A program made the position numbers and the translations under genes. A model generated the notes under the pieces. That model worked only from the letters and a program-made list of their open reading frames with translations, searched no databases and had not been told where the DNA came from. A stretch of DNA of 27,254 nt from RYN-417 sp043743105 (GTDB lineage: Bacteria > Patescibacteriota > Saccharimonadia > Saccharimonadales > JACDBH01): the NCBI GenBank assembly GCA_043743105.1, contig JAYTXD010000026.1:1-27254 (forward strand), written 5' to 3'. Below, piece by piece: positions 1 through 6,767 of the stretch. Position 1 is the stretch's first letter. Each line of letters opens with the position of its first letter.

Positions 1-745
1 TTACTACATTTTCTTTAAGCGACTCTGAAACTAAGAAATAATCAATCCGCCATCCAACGTTTCGCGCTCTAGCATTGGCCCAGTGCGTCCACCAACTGTA
101 GTGTCCGTTGCCTGCAGGCGTAAATATGCGAAATGTGTCGACAAACCCTGCGTCTAAAAACTTTTGGAAACCTTCACGCTCTTCATTCGTAAAACCATGC
201 TTGCCCACATTCGCTTTTGGGTTGGCTAAATCATCCTCGGTGTGGGCAACATTAAGGTCACCACAAAAAATTACCGGTTTGTGCTGTTCCAAAATCTTAC
301 AGTAAGTTAAAAAAGCCGGATCCCAGTTTTTGTGACGCAGCTGCAGCCGTGACAAATCGCCCTTGCTGTTAGGGGTATACACCGTAACCAAATAAAACTC
401 GTCGTACTCAGCGGTCGTTATGCGCCCTTCCTTATTTGGCTTGCCTGTTGTATCACCGTACGTATCTTCTTCGAGCCCAAACTGTTTATCTATTTTGATC
501 GGTAGCCCAAACGCAACACTGAGCGGCTTTTGTTTGGTAAAAATTGCTGTGCCGCTATAGCCCTTTTTATCTGCTGAGTTCCAATATTCGGTGTAGTCGG
601 GCAAAACTACTTCGGCTTGGTCCTGCATCGACTTTATCTCTTGCAAACACACAATGTCGGGTTGCTCTTCTTCAATAAATTTCTGAAACAAACCTTTTGC
701 CCAAACAGCACGGATTCCGTTAACATTCCACGAGTATATCTTCAT
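1..745 (-). CDS. xth: Exodeoxyribonuclease III / AP endonuclease, C-terminus cut by window edge
   Basis: This frame is open from an ATG at 745 to the left edge, giving 248 residues with no stop. The start MKIYSWNVNGIRA, the LQEIK motif (catalytic Glu), the GDLNVAHTEDD motif and the late WRIDYFLVS motif define the exonuclease III/ExoA family. These Mg-dependent enzymes cut DNA at abasic sites and remove 3' blocking groups in base excision repair in the cytoplasm. The final SDH motif with the catalytic His should lie roughly 20-25 residues beyond the edge, so the gene is probably intact but incompletely seen. The start is well supported: a TATACT -10 box ends 6 nt before the ATG and no Shine-Dalgarno is present. 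The gene diverges from pyrH across a long hairpin. Confidence 0.95.
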   Translation of the reverse strand, partial: MKIYSWNVNGIRAVWAKGLFQKFIEEEQPDIVCLQEIKSMQDQAEVVLPDYTEYWNSADKKGYSGTAIFTKQKPLSVAFGLPIKIDKQFGLEEDTYGDTTGKPNKEGRITTAEYDEFYLVTVYTPNSKGDLSRLQLRHKNWDPAFLTYCKILEQHKPVIFCGDLNVAHTEDDLANPKANVGKHGFTNEEREGFQKFLDAGFVDTFRIFTPAGNGHYSWWTHWANARARNVGWRIDYFLVSESLKENVV

Positions 746-760
746 GAGTATAGTATACTC
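746..760 (-). promoter_or_regulatory. xth promoter -10 inside a 7-1-7 palindrome
   Basis: GAGTATA-C-TATACTC is a perfect inverted repeat ending at the base before the xth ATG. On the minus strand TATACT (757 to 752) would be the -10 hexamer, 6 nt from the ATG, which predicts a leaderless mRNA. A second TATACT lies 1 nt from the ATG and is too close to be used. No convincing -35 is seen. The palindrome could be a repressor site or just the result of two overlapping TATACT words. Confidence 0.5.
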
Positions 761-921
761 GACTGACGTAAGAACCTCGTCAACTCCAGAGACATCGTCC
801 AGGAGTGCAGAACTGTTTTGTCTGATAATAATGTACCTTTAGGTACATTATTATCAAAAGCAGTTCTGTGCCGTGGTGGTGTTTCTGGGTTGGCAGGGAT
901 TCTTGCATAAGTCGAGTACAA
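754..921. repeat. Long imperfect inverted repeat (about 165-bp hairpin) between xth and pyrH
   Basis: The two halves are imperfect reverse complements across their whole length. The tips are TACTCGACT (756-764) and AGTCGAGTA (910-918). Weaker pairing follows, then CAGAACTG (808-815) with CAGTTCTG (861-868). The core is a perfect 14-bp arm (824-837 with 842-855) closing on a TTTA loop. It fills almost the whole space between the two divergent genes, and the xth -10 box lies at its left tip. It contains no plausible gene. It resembles a MITE-like element or a structured-RNA hairpin and has nearly the same size and plan as the repeat at 16766. Confidence 0.7.
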
Positions 922-927
922 GTCATT

Positions 928-956
928 TTGCGTGATCGTGTTGTATCTGATAAGCT
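928..956 (+). promoter_or_regulatory. pyrH promoter (TTGCGT, 17-nt spacer, TAAGCT)
   Basis: TTGCGT at 928-933 and TAAGCT at 951-956 are separated by 17 nt, and the ATG follows 8 nt after the -10. Transcription would start at or within a couple of bases of the ATG. The same -35 word, TTGCGT, is seen upstream of the ATP synthase operon and of the gene at 21258. Confidence 0.5.
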
Positions 957-964
957 ATCCTGCA

Positions 965-1672
965 ATGGCTTATAAACGAATTCTCTTAAAACTTTCGGGC
1001 GAGCAATTAGCTGGCAAGCATGGTTTTGGTATTGACCCAGAAGTAGCGCAGTACTTAGCGGCCGAAATCAAAAAAGCGATTCAGGGCGGTTGCGAGATTG
1101 CCATCATCGCTGGCGGTGGCAATATGGTGCGTGGCTCTGAGGTTGCCGGCCATGGCATACGGCGTGTTACGGCCGATCAAATGGGCATGCTCTCTGGACT
1201 CATGAACGCGATGGCATTAACTGATATTTTTGAATCTGAGGGCTTGCAGACCCGCTGTGTAAGTAACCTCTACGCCGAGCAAATTGCGGAGTCATATTCA
1301 TATCGTTTAGCCGAAAAACACCTCGAAAACGGCCGTGTTCTTATTATTGCTGGTGGCAGTGGCCGGCCGTATGTCACACACGACACAGCAGCAGTCATGA
1401 TGGCACTTGAGTTGGACTGTGAGCTAACGCTTAAAGCATCAAAAGTTGATGGCGTTTATGACAAAGATCCTACCAAGTTTAAAGACGCTGTTAAGTTAGA
1501 CAAGATGTCATTGCAAGAAGCAATAGAAAATATCGATATTAAAGTCATGGACCGCGCAGCGCTTGGCCTAGCAGCAGAACATAATGTGAAGGTAATTGTC
1601 TTTGACATGATGCTCCCAGATAATCTGCAGAAGATCACCACAGGTGAAAAAATCGGCACGTTAATATCTTAG
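965..1672 (+). CDS. pyrH: UMP kinase
   Basis: The 235-residue product begins MAYKRILLKLSGE, the canonical start of bacterial UMP kinase (amino acid kinase fold). It phosphorylates UMP to UDP with ATP, feeding pyrimidine nucleotide synthesis in the cytoplasm. Family landmarks are IAGGGNMVRG, the DQMGMLSGLMNAMAL stretch, LIIAGGSGRPYVTHDTAA and LKASKVDGVYDKDP, followed by KVMDRAALGLA and the C-terminal GEKIGTLI. The frame continues upstream to an ATG at 932, but that would add 11 residues without family similarity and place the start inside the promoter; the ATG at 965 fits both the family N-terminus and the -10 spacing. There is no Shine-Dalgarno. It converges on smpB with a 2-nt gap. Usual neighbours of pyrH (tsf, frr) are not beside it here. 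Confidence 0.97.
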   Translation: MAYKRILLKLSGEQLAGKHGFGIDPEVAQYLAAEIKKAIQGGCEIAIIAGGGNMVRGSEVAGHGIRRVTADQMGMLSGLMNAMALTDIFESEGLQTRCVSNLYAEQIAESYSYRLAEKHLENGRVLIIAGGSGRPYVTHDTAAVMMALELDCELTLKASKVDGVYDKDPTKFKDAVKLDKMSLQEAIENIDIKVMDRAALGLAAEHNVKVIVFDMMLPDNLQKITTGEKIGTLIS

Positions 1673-1674
1673 AA

Positions 1675-2133
1675 TTACCGTAAACTGCGCGCGGCATCAC
1701 GCTCTGAATCACGCTTTTTGATAACTTCGCGCTTGTCGTACTGTTTCTTACCTTTAGCGAGGGCTATTTCAACCTTAATGAATCGACCTTTTGTTAGGAT
1801 TTTTAAAGGGATAATGGTGTACCCTTGCTGTTTGGCTTCAGCCAAATCGTCGAGTTGACGCTTTTTTAGAAGCAACTTGCGGGTACGAATCTGCATCTCA
1901 GATGGCAGATGAGCAGCATTGGTCTTCATGGGCATTACCTGAGCATTTAAAAGGTACGCTTCCCCATCTTTGATAGTCACGAAGGCGCCAACAAGGCTGG
2001 CGTGAGCGCTACGTATGCTCCGTACTTCGGGTCCTGTTAAGGATATGCCAGCAATAAGCGGGTCTTTGATGGTATAGTCAAAAAACGCCCGCTTGTTCTG
2101 GATTGTTCCGCTCGTTTGCTTTTTCTTCTTCAT
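1675..2133 (-). CDS. smpB: SsrA-binding protein SmpB
   Basis: This 152-residue protein has the SmpB layout. An OB-fold begins with the KRAFFDYTI and AGISLTGPEVRSIRS motifs, followed by the RKLLLKK segment and IPLKILTKGRFIKVEIALAKGKK. The basic C-terminal tail (YDKREVIKKRDSERDAARSLR) is the part that inserts into the ribosomal decoding and mRNA path. SmpB delivers tmRNA to stalled ribosomes for trans-translation. The length is normal for the family. The usual G-T-E-V motif reads G-P-E-V here. I found no tmRNA gene (ssrA) in the window. The gene is transcribed from a bidirectional promoter shared with the gene at 2201; its -10 ends 9 nt before the ATG. Confidence 0.96.
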   Translation of the reverse strand: MKKKKQTSGTIQNKRAFFDYTIKDPLIAGISLTGPEVRSIRSAHASLVGAFVTIKDGEAYLLNAQVMPMKTNAAHLPSEMQIRTRKLLLKKRQLDDLAEAKQQGYTIIPLKILTKGRFIKVEIALAKGKKQYDKREVIKKRDSERDAARSLR

Positions 2134-2142
2134 AACAGATGT

Positions 2143-2194
2143 AGTATAGCTTAAAGCACAAGCATTGACAACAGTGGTATAAATATGCTATAAT
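2143..2194. promoter_or_regulatory. Bidirectional promoter with one shared -35 (smpB / 2201 gene)
   Basis: TTGACAA at 2165-2171 reads TTGACA on the plus strand and TTGTCA on the minus strand. To the right, an 18-nt spacer leads to TATAAT (2189-2194), preceded by TGC as an extended -10, with the ATG 6 nt later. To the left, a 17-nt spacer leads to TATACT (2148 to 2143), with the smpB ATG 9 nt later. Both arms have near-consensus sigma70-type elements that use the same central -35. Confidence 0.75.
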
Positions 2195-2200
2195 TACTAC

Positions 2201-3187
2201 ATGAATACAGCAGAACGTTTAACTCAGTATTATCATTTTGATAGTGCTGTTGTAGAACAAGTAAGTGAAGCTATGAATCGCCAAGCAGCTTTTAGCTCTT
2301 ACGCAAATTTTCTAGATGTAGTCGGAGCAAATAACCCACAACCGTATGCTTTAGAAGGTTACTCCCAGCGCCAGATACTTGATATTAGACCACGTGATGA
2401 AGAAGACCCTGCGCAAACTATTGTCGTACATCTGCCTATGGCTAATCCAACAGATATGAATCAACGATATCAGCTCGCCAGTCTAGCCTACGTGAAGCCA
2501 AACAGCCGCATCATTGCCATGGGACATCCGAGCGGTGGTGAATTTAAAGACGGAGGCCTAACTTACAAGCAACGCCATGCGGTTGCAGGTGGCAACTTTA
2601 AACCTGTTATTGATCCCCTTGTTAGTTATTTAGATAAAGAAAATATAGAAACAGTTATCAATGTCGGTAACTCTTACGGAGCCGAATTAGCTGCGAGTCT
2701 CGCAAGTAATGGTACGCATAAAGTTACTGATACCGTATATATTGAACCTGCATCAGTCAAAAAACGTAATGTCCTAAAACTTGGATTAGATTTTAAATCA
2801 TCAGAACCACCAATGAAGGAATATGTTGTTGCAAATGAGCTACCTACTTTTATTGAAGCCCGCACAGATGGTGTCGGCGCTAACGATTATATTAAAGGCT
2901 TGTTACGGCTTACCAATATTGCAGTTTCTCGTGGTCTTGCAAGGGGTAAGTTTGAAGAACATGCCATAGCAGGTTTGAAAGAACAAATTGATATGAAGAC
3001 GACTTTTGCGTGGGGCACGCACAGCGAGCTAGCTATAGATGAGTTGGTTTTACATATAGTCGATGAATATACGATATTTGCAGGTATTAAGCGTGTAAAG
3101 ATAATACGTATGAATGGACAGACCCATGCACTCGGTAATGATCTTGCTCTTTCAAATGCGATTGTACTACAGTCATTAAAGGCTTAG
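2201..3187 (+). CDS. Alpha/beta-hydrolase-like protein, substrate unknown
   Basis: I do not recognise a specific characterised family. The 328-residue protein has no signal peptide or membrane segment. Residues 73-110 (TIVVHLPMAN to RIIAMGHPSGG) look like the early strands and oxyanion loop of an alpha/beta hydrolase. NVGNSYGAELAA (residues 154-165) supplies a GxSxG nucleophile elbow with Ser158. The C-terminal MNGQTHALGND supplies a candidate catalytic His at about 309. The acid residue is not assigned. It may be an esterase, lipase or peptidase, or a catalytically inactive relative. The start follows TATAAT by 6 nt without a Shine-Dalgarno, implying a leaderless mRNA. It ends 1 nt from the stop of the convergent glycosidase gene. 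Confidence 0.8.
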   Translation: MNTAERLTQYYHFDSAVVEQVSEAMNRQAAFSSYANFLDVVGANNPQPYALEGYSQRQILDIRPRDEEDPAQTIVVHLPMANPTDMNQRYQLASLAYVKPNSRIIAMGHPSGGEFKDGGLTYKQRHAVAGGNFKPVIDPLVSYLDKENIETVINVGNSYGAELAASLASNGTHKVTDTVYIEPASVKKRNVLKLGLDFKSSEPPMKEYVVANELPTFIEARTDGVGANDYIKGLLRLTNIAVSRGLARGKFEEHAIAGLKEQIDMKTTFAWGTHSELAIDELVLHIVDEYTIFAGIKRVKIIRMNGQTHALGNDLALSNAIVLQSLKA

Positions 3188-3188
3188 G

Positions 3189-4352
3189 CTATTTTTTAAC
3201 TAAATTTTCTAACAACTTTTGATTAGATGAGTTGACACTCTCAACCCCTGCCTTGCCGGCATTCCAAATGCTTGGGTCGTTTTTGACGGTCATACGCCAG
3301 TACCACCATTCTACGCCCCACAAGTAAATTGTTTTCATACCAGTGGCACGGCCGTATTCGATGCGGTCTTGGAGTCGTTCGGCGTTCATCGACTTGTCTT
3401 GTTCGGCCAGTGGAGTGGTGACGATGCCGTCGAAGCCATCTGGTGTCCATGGCTCTGTTTGGAGCTCGTGGATGAATGAATCATGCCCGCGAGTGATCTT
3501 GGTAAAGCCTGCGCGAAAAGCGTAGTACCAGGCCGGAATCGGGTATTCGAAATAACGCTTCGTAATGGTCTTGTCCCAGACCCGCTTATAAATAGATATA
3601 GACCACTGGTCTGGTGTTGGTTCGCCGATTGGTGTACCGATGGCATTATTACTCATACTAACGACTAATGTGTGTTTTGAATCAAGGGTTTTGATGAGGT
3701 TGAACTCATGCACGAGCCTGTCGCGGTCGAAGTTAGTGCAAATACCGAACACTTTCAGGAAATATTCATTTTCCAGCTGGTAACTATCCAGCGCTGGGCT
3801 ATCTTTATAACGGTTGACGACTGCCGTTATATAGTCATAGAGCGGCTGTTCCCATGATTTCTCAACTAGTTTTGTGGCCCAGGCCGGTTCATGGCACTCA
3901 GGCCAGCGTGGTTGACGTAGCCCGACGGCAAGCGAAATCTTAACACCTGCTTCTTCTGCCATTTTGAATTGCCAATCCAGTTCGTCGAATTTGTAGGTAC
4001 CAGGGTTTGGCTCGATCGTGTCCCAGTAGCTCACAAGCCGGATTTGTTTGATGCCAAGATCATGCATCATGGCGTAAAAGGTTGCTTTAGGATCAAGTCC
4101 AAAATAGCGGGCGTAATCCGGGACAAATGTCGCCCCTACAATCAACGGTTTGTTGGAATTGCTGCTTATATACCACTGTGCTATGCCATACATTGACCCT
4201 ACCGCAAGCAGAATCAGTGCAGCAAAGCCATAAGCGAGTCGTTTCCAAAAATGATATCGTATGGTCCAATCCGTAAAGCTACCCCAGGCTTGCTGCCAGA
4301 AGCCCATGTTCTTTGTTGTTCTTTGTGGTTTTTTGTAGGGTATTTTTTTCAT
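3189..4352 (-). CDS. Membrane-anchored glycoside hydrolase (clan GH-A type)
   Basis: The product has 387 residues. A basic cytoplasmic N-terminus is followed by one membrane segment (about residues 39-61), then a TIM-barrel glycosidase domain facing outside. Barrel landmarks are RLVSYWDTIEPNPGTYKFDELDW (about 105-127), typical of GH5/GH42-like enzymes, YQLENEY (191-197) with Glu196 as likely acid/base after Asn195, and FIHELQTEPW (293-302) with Glu296 as likely nucleophile. The late GVEWWYWR fits the substrate-binding end of the barrel. The exact substrate cannot be read; a beta-linked glycan is a reasonable guess. The frame extends upstream to a TTG at 4370, but the ATG at 4352 lies 10 nt after a GATACT box and is preferred. 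It diverges from the glycosyltransferase at 4381. Confidence 0.82.
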   Translation of the reverse strand: MKKIPYKKPQRTTKNMGFWQQAWGSFTDWTIRYHFWKRLAYGFAALILLAVGSMYGIAQWYISSNSNKPLIVGATFVPDYARYFGLDPKATFYAMMHDLGIKQIRLVSYWDTIEPNPGTYKFDELDWQFKMAEEAGVKISLAVGLRQPRWPECHEPAWATKLVEKSWEQPLYDYITAVVNRYKDSPALDSYQLENEYFLKVFGICTNFDRDRLVHEFNLIKTLDSKHTLVVSMSNNAIGTPIGEPTPDQWSISIYKRVWDKTITKRYFEYPIPAWYYAFRAGFTKITRGHDSFIHELQTEPWTPDGFDGIVTTPLAEQDKSMNAERLQDRIEYGRATGMKTIYLWGVEWWYWRMTVKNDPSIWNAGKAGVESVNSSNQKLLENLVKK

Positions 4353-4361
4353 AAGGCATGG

Positions 4362-4368
4362 TAGTATC
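4362..4368. promoter_or_regulatory. Overlapping divergent -10 boxes (glycosidase / glycosyltransferase)
   Basis: TAGTATC gives TAGTAT on the plus strand (4362-4367, 13 nt before the ATG at 4381). On the minus strand it gives GATACT (4368 to 4363, 10 nt before the ATG at 4352). The two hexamers overlap by five bases, so polymerase probably cannot occupy both orientations at once. No clear -35 is seen on either side. Confidence 0.45.
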
Positions 4369-4380
4369 AAACGGACTACA

Positions 4381-5166
4381 ATGAAATTGCTAACGCTATC
4401 AATAGTTATACCAGTTTACAACGAAGAAAACTATCTTAAGTTGTGTCTTGATTCAATTGCTGCTCAGTCGATAATGCCAACAGAAGTGATAGTGGTCGAT
4501 AACAACTCAGTGGACTCGACAAAATCAATTGCTCGCTCATATCCTTTTGTTAAAGTCATGCATGAAAAGCGCCAAGGCCAAACCTATGCCCAGGCTACCG
4601 GTTTTAATGAGGCGAGGGGAGATATATTTGGACGAATTGACGCAGACACTATACTGCCCGCTAACTGGGTTAAAGACGTCATTAATTCTTTTACTCAAAA
4701 TAAAAATGTTGTGGCAGTTACGGGTGACGGCATACCGTATGATTCACCACTTAAACGCACGTCAAGCACGGTTTTTCGTTTTTATCATGCAGGAGTAAGC
4801 CGGTTTGTGAGTGGCCATGTCATGCTCTGGGGTGCGAACACTGCATTTAGGGCTTCCTCATGGAGCAAAATAAAAGCTAAAATGTCTTACCGGGTAGACA
4901 TTTGGGAAGATTACGAAATGTCATTTCTGATGGCTCGCATAGGCCAAGTAAAGCATCTCAAAGGTATTACCATTGGTTGTTCATTTCGGGCAGCACATCG
5001 CCCATTACTCCCACAACTTGCCTATCAGTTCCGTGCCGTAAGGACTTTTAGTCTTTATAATAGTGTTGTAAAAACTCTTTTTTTCTTCATCCTCTGGTAC
5101 ACTATGGTCCTATTGTTTGTGCCGATGGCAATCGACCGTTTTATGTGGAAGCTTAAAAATCACTAA
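4381..5166 (+). CDS. Family 2 glycosyltransferase with C-terminal membrane segment
   Basis: This 261-residue protein has a GT-A fold of glycosyltransferase family 2. The N-terminus reads LSIVIPVYNEENYLKLCLDSI (residues 6-26), followed by EVIVVDNNSVDST. The metal/nucleotide-sugar motif D-A-D is at residues 87-89 (RIDADTILP). An acidic WEDYEM segment near residues 175-180 could carry the catalytic base. Residues about 228-250 (TLFFFILWYTMVLLFVPMA) form a membrane segment. It would transfer a sugar from a nucleotide donor to a membrane-associated acceptor at the inner face; donor and acceptor are unknown. Its pairing with an anchored glycosidase suggests a shared role in a surface glycan. Its stop codon overlaps that of the convergent nuclease gene. 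Confidence 0.9.
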   Translation: MKLLTLSIVIPVYNEENYLKLCLDSIAAQSIMPTEVIVVDNNSVDSTKSIARSYPFVKVMHEKRQGQTYAQATGFNEARGDIFGRIDADTILPANWVKDVINSFTQNKNVVAVTGDGIPYDSPLKRTSSTVFRFYHAGVSRFVSGHVMLWGANTAFRASSWSKIKAKMSYRVDIWEDYEMSFLMARIGQVKHLKGITIGCSFRAAHRPLLPQLAYQFRAVRTFSLYNSVVKTLFFFILWYTMVLLFVPMAIDRFMWKLKNH

Positions 5167-5753
5167 TTTGCGTTATTGCTCGTGTAGCCGCCGTATTGAT
5201 TCGCACTTGGAGTGCAACTACTCCATAGACCCTTACTTTGCTCGCGGGCTATTTTTTGGTCATTTATGAATTCGTCTGATTTGGTAAACGGAAAACCAGT
5301 GTATGCAAAGCCGTAACCTTGTTTGATGATCTCAGCATTCACTAAAGTACCGTCAGGAAGATATATATAGCGCAGTAAGCGATTATACCGGTCACGGTTA
5401 GTACCAAGCGGGTCACTTTCGAGCCTGACATTGCTTGTGCCTATTAGACTCTTTGTGTATGCAGCGGCAGCCTTGCCAAAGCACTGAACGGCTTTACGTG
5501 GGTCGTGTGTTTCTGGAGTGTCGACTCCAATAAAACGAAGTTTTTCAGTTATGCCATTCATGTCCACTGCTATAGTGTCGCCATCGACAAACTCAACAAC
5601 TTTGTAGGTGCCGGGTTGTGCTTGTTGAACTACAGTACTTGCTTGATGTATCCAGCCTTGTTTTTGCGCCAACGCCGTACCTCCGGCTAAGACAAGACCA
5701 ATAATAAGTCCAAGCATTTTGCGTCGCTGGCGGTTGGTGAGTAATTTTGTCAC
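5163..5753 (-). CDS. Thermonuclease (staphylococcal nuclease-like), N-terminally anchored or secreted
   Basis: The product has 196 residues. A short basic start (MTKLLTNRQRRK) leads into a hydrophobic segment (about 13-30), so the enzyme is exported or anchored outside. The SNase domain follows: VVEFVDGDTIAV carries the calcium-binding Asp, LRFIGVDTPET supplies the catalytic Arg, Asp and Glu, and NRDRYNRLLRYIYLPDGTLVN carries the second catalytic Arg. GYGFAY and the C-terminal SKGLWSSC are typical of bacterial homologues. It should cleave DNA and RNA outside the cell. In an organism expected to lack de novo nucleotide synthesis, a nutrient-scavenging or DNA-uptake role is plausible. It starts 5 nt after terC and is the last gene of that minus-strand operon. 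Confidence 0.92.
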   Translation of the reverse strand: MTKLLTNRQRRKMLGLIIGLVLAGGTALAQKQGWIHQASTVVQQAQPGTYKVVEFVDGDTIAVDMNGITEKLRFIGVDTPETHDPRKAVQCFGKAAAAYTKSLIGTSNVRLESDPLGTNRDRYNRLLRYIYLPDGTLVNAEIIKQGYGFAYTGFPFTKSDEFINDQKIAREQSKGLWSSCTPSANQYGGYTSNNAN

Positions 5754-5758
5754 GAAAA

Positions 5759-6766
5759 TTACTCGGCCTTGTGTGGTTTTTGTGTCAATACCAAAGACCC
5801 AACAATTCCAGCCGTCAGCATCAAGGCAATGATCGCAAGGCTAACAGGTGTAGCTATGTGTATGCTAAACCACGTATGCCCAAACACTTTTTCGGGTGCG
5901 ATAAACATCTTAATGCCAACAAATAGTAGCAGTAGACCCAGGGCCTTATTGAGGAGCCAAAACTTGTCTTTGATAAATTCAAATACAAAATATAGTGCCC
6001 TAAGACCAAGAATAGCAGCCGCATTGCTGGCCAACACTATAAAAGGATCGCGAGAAATGGCTAAAATTGCTGGAACGCTGTCAACAGCAAAAATGACGTC
6101 TGTTACTTCTATCACGAGTAATGCCATAAATAACATTGTGGCCACGCGCTTGCCCGCTTCGGTTGTAAATAGCTTGTGGCCGTCGAGCTTATGACTAATG
6201 GGGATAAGCTTTTTTACTAATCGAAACAATTTGCTTTTACTTGGGTCAAACTCATCTTCTTCGTGGGTTTTAAGCAGTTTAACGCCACTATAGCCAAGCA
6301 GTAAGCCAAAGAAAAGTAAGATTGGCTCAAAGTGATTTATAAGTGAGATACCCGCAAACACAAATACGGTGCGCATCACTAATGCTCCAAAAATTCCCCA
6401 AAACAAGACGCGGTGTTGATAAGACTTCGGCACCTTAAAATAGCCAAGTATCACCGACCAGGCAAAAACGTTATCGATCGAAAGTGATTTTTCGATTAGG
6501 TAGCCACTAAAATACTGGTTGCCCGCTTCGTGGCCGTATGCGGAAATAATAACCAAACCGAGCCCAATGCCTAATGCAACCCAGATAATACTCTGGCGAA
6601 CAGCGGTCTTGAGTGTAGGTACATGATCTTTGCGGTGAACAACCAAAATATCAAAGAGTATTAAGAATAAGAACCAACTGCCCAGCAGGGCCCAATGCCA
6701 CCAGGCCGCATGAATATTAAGATTGTCACCCGCAGTACTAACGGCCGATGCAGCGATGGTCAGCAT
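5759..6766 (-). CDS. TerC/Alx-family integral membrane protein
   Basis: This 335-residue protein has about nine predicted membrane segments and the two acidic family motifs. The first is SLSIDNVFAWSVI (near residue 90) and the second is LVIEVTDVIFAVDSVPAI (near 215). A long charged loop (KTHEEDEFDPSKSKLFRLVKKLIP) separates the halves. TerC/Alx proteins are linked to metal-ion handling, chiefly manganese export and metalation of exported proteins; the old tellurite-resistance label is phenotypic. The start follows the stop of the corrinoid adenosyltransferase by 1 nt, and the nuclease follows by 5 nt, so all three are probably co-transcribed. A link to metal supply for exported enzymes such as the downstream nuclease is possible but is inference. 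Confidence 0.9.
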   Translation of the reverse strand: MLTIAASAVSTAGDNLNIHAAWWHWALLGSWFLFLILFDILVVHRKDHVPTLKTAVRQSIIWVALGIGLGLVIISAYGHEAGNQYFSGYLIEKSLSIDNVFAWSVILGYFKVPKSYQHRVLFWGIFGALVMRTVFVFAGISLINHFEPILLFFGLLLGYSGVKLLKTHEEDEFDPSKSKLFRLVKKLIPISHKLDGHKLFTTEAGKRVATMLFMALLVIEVTDVIFAVDSVPAILAISRDPFIVLASNAAAILGLRALYFVFEFIKDKFWLLNKALGLLLLFVGIKMFIAPEKVFGHTWFSIHIATPVSLAIIALMLTAGIVGSLVLTQKPHKAE

Positions 6767-6767
6767 A

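Noticed and set aside
932..964. Upstream ATG giving pyrH 11 extra residues
   Set aside because: The extension does not resemble UMP kinase N-termini, and it overlaps the TTGCGT/TAAGCT promoter.
780..965. 61-codon minus-strand frame in the xth-pyrH spacer
   Set aside because: It runs through the long hairpin and the pyrH promoter, has no promoter spacing of its own and shows no protein-like pattern.
1673..2200. tmRNA gene (ssrA) expected near smpB
   Set aside because: No alanine-tRNA-like ends or tag frame are visible near smpB or in the larger intergenic regions.
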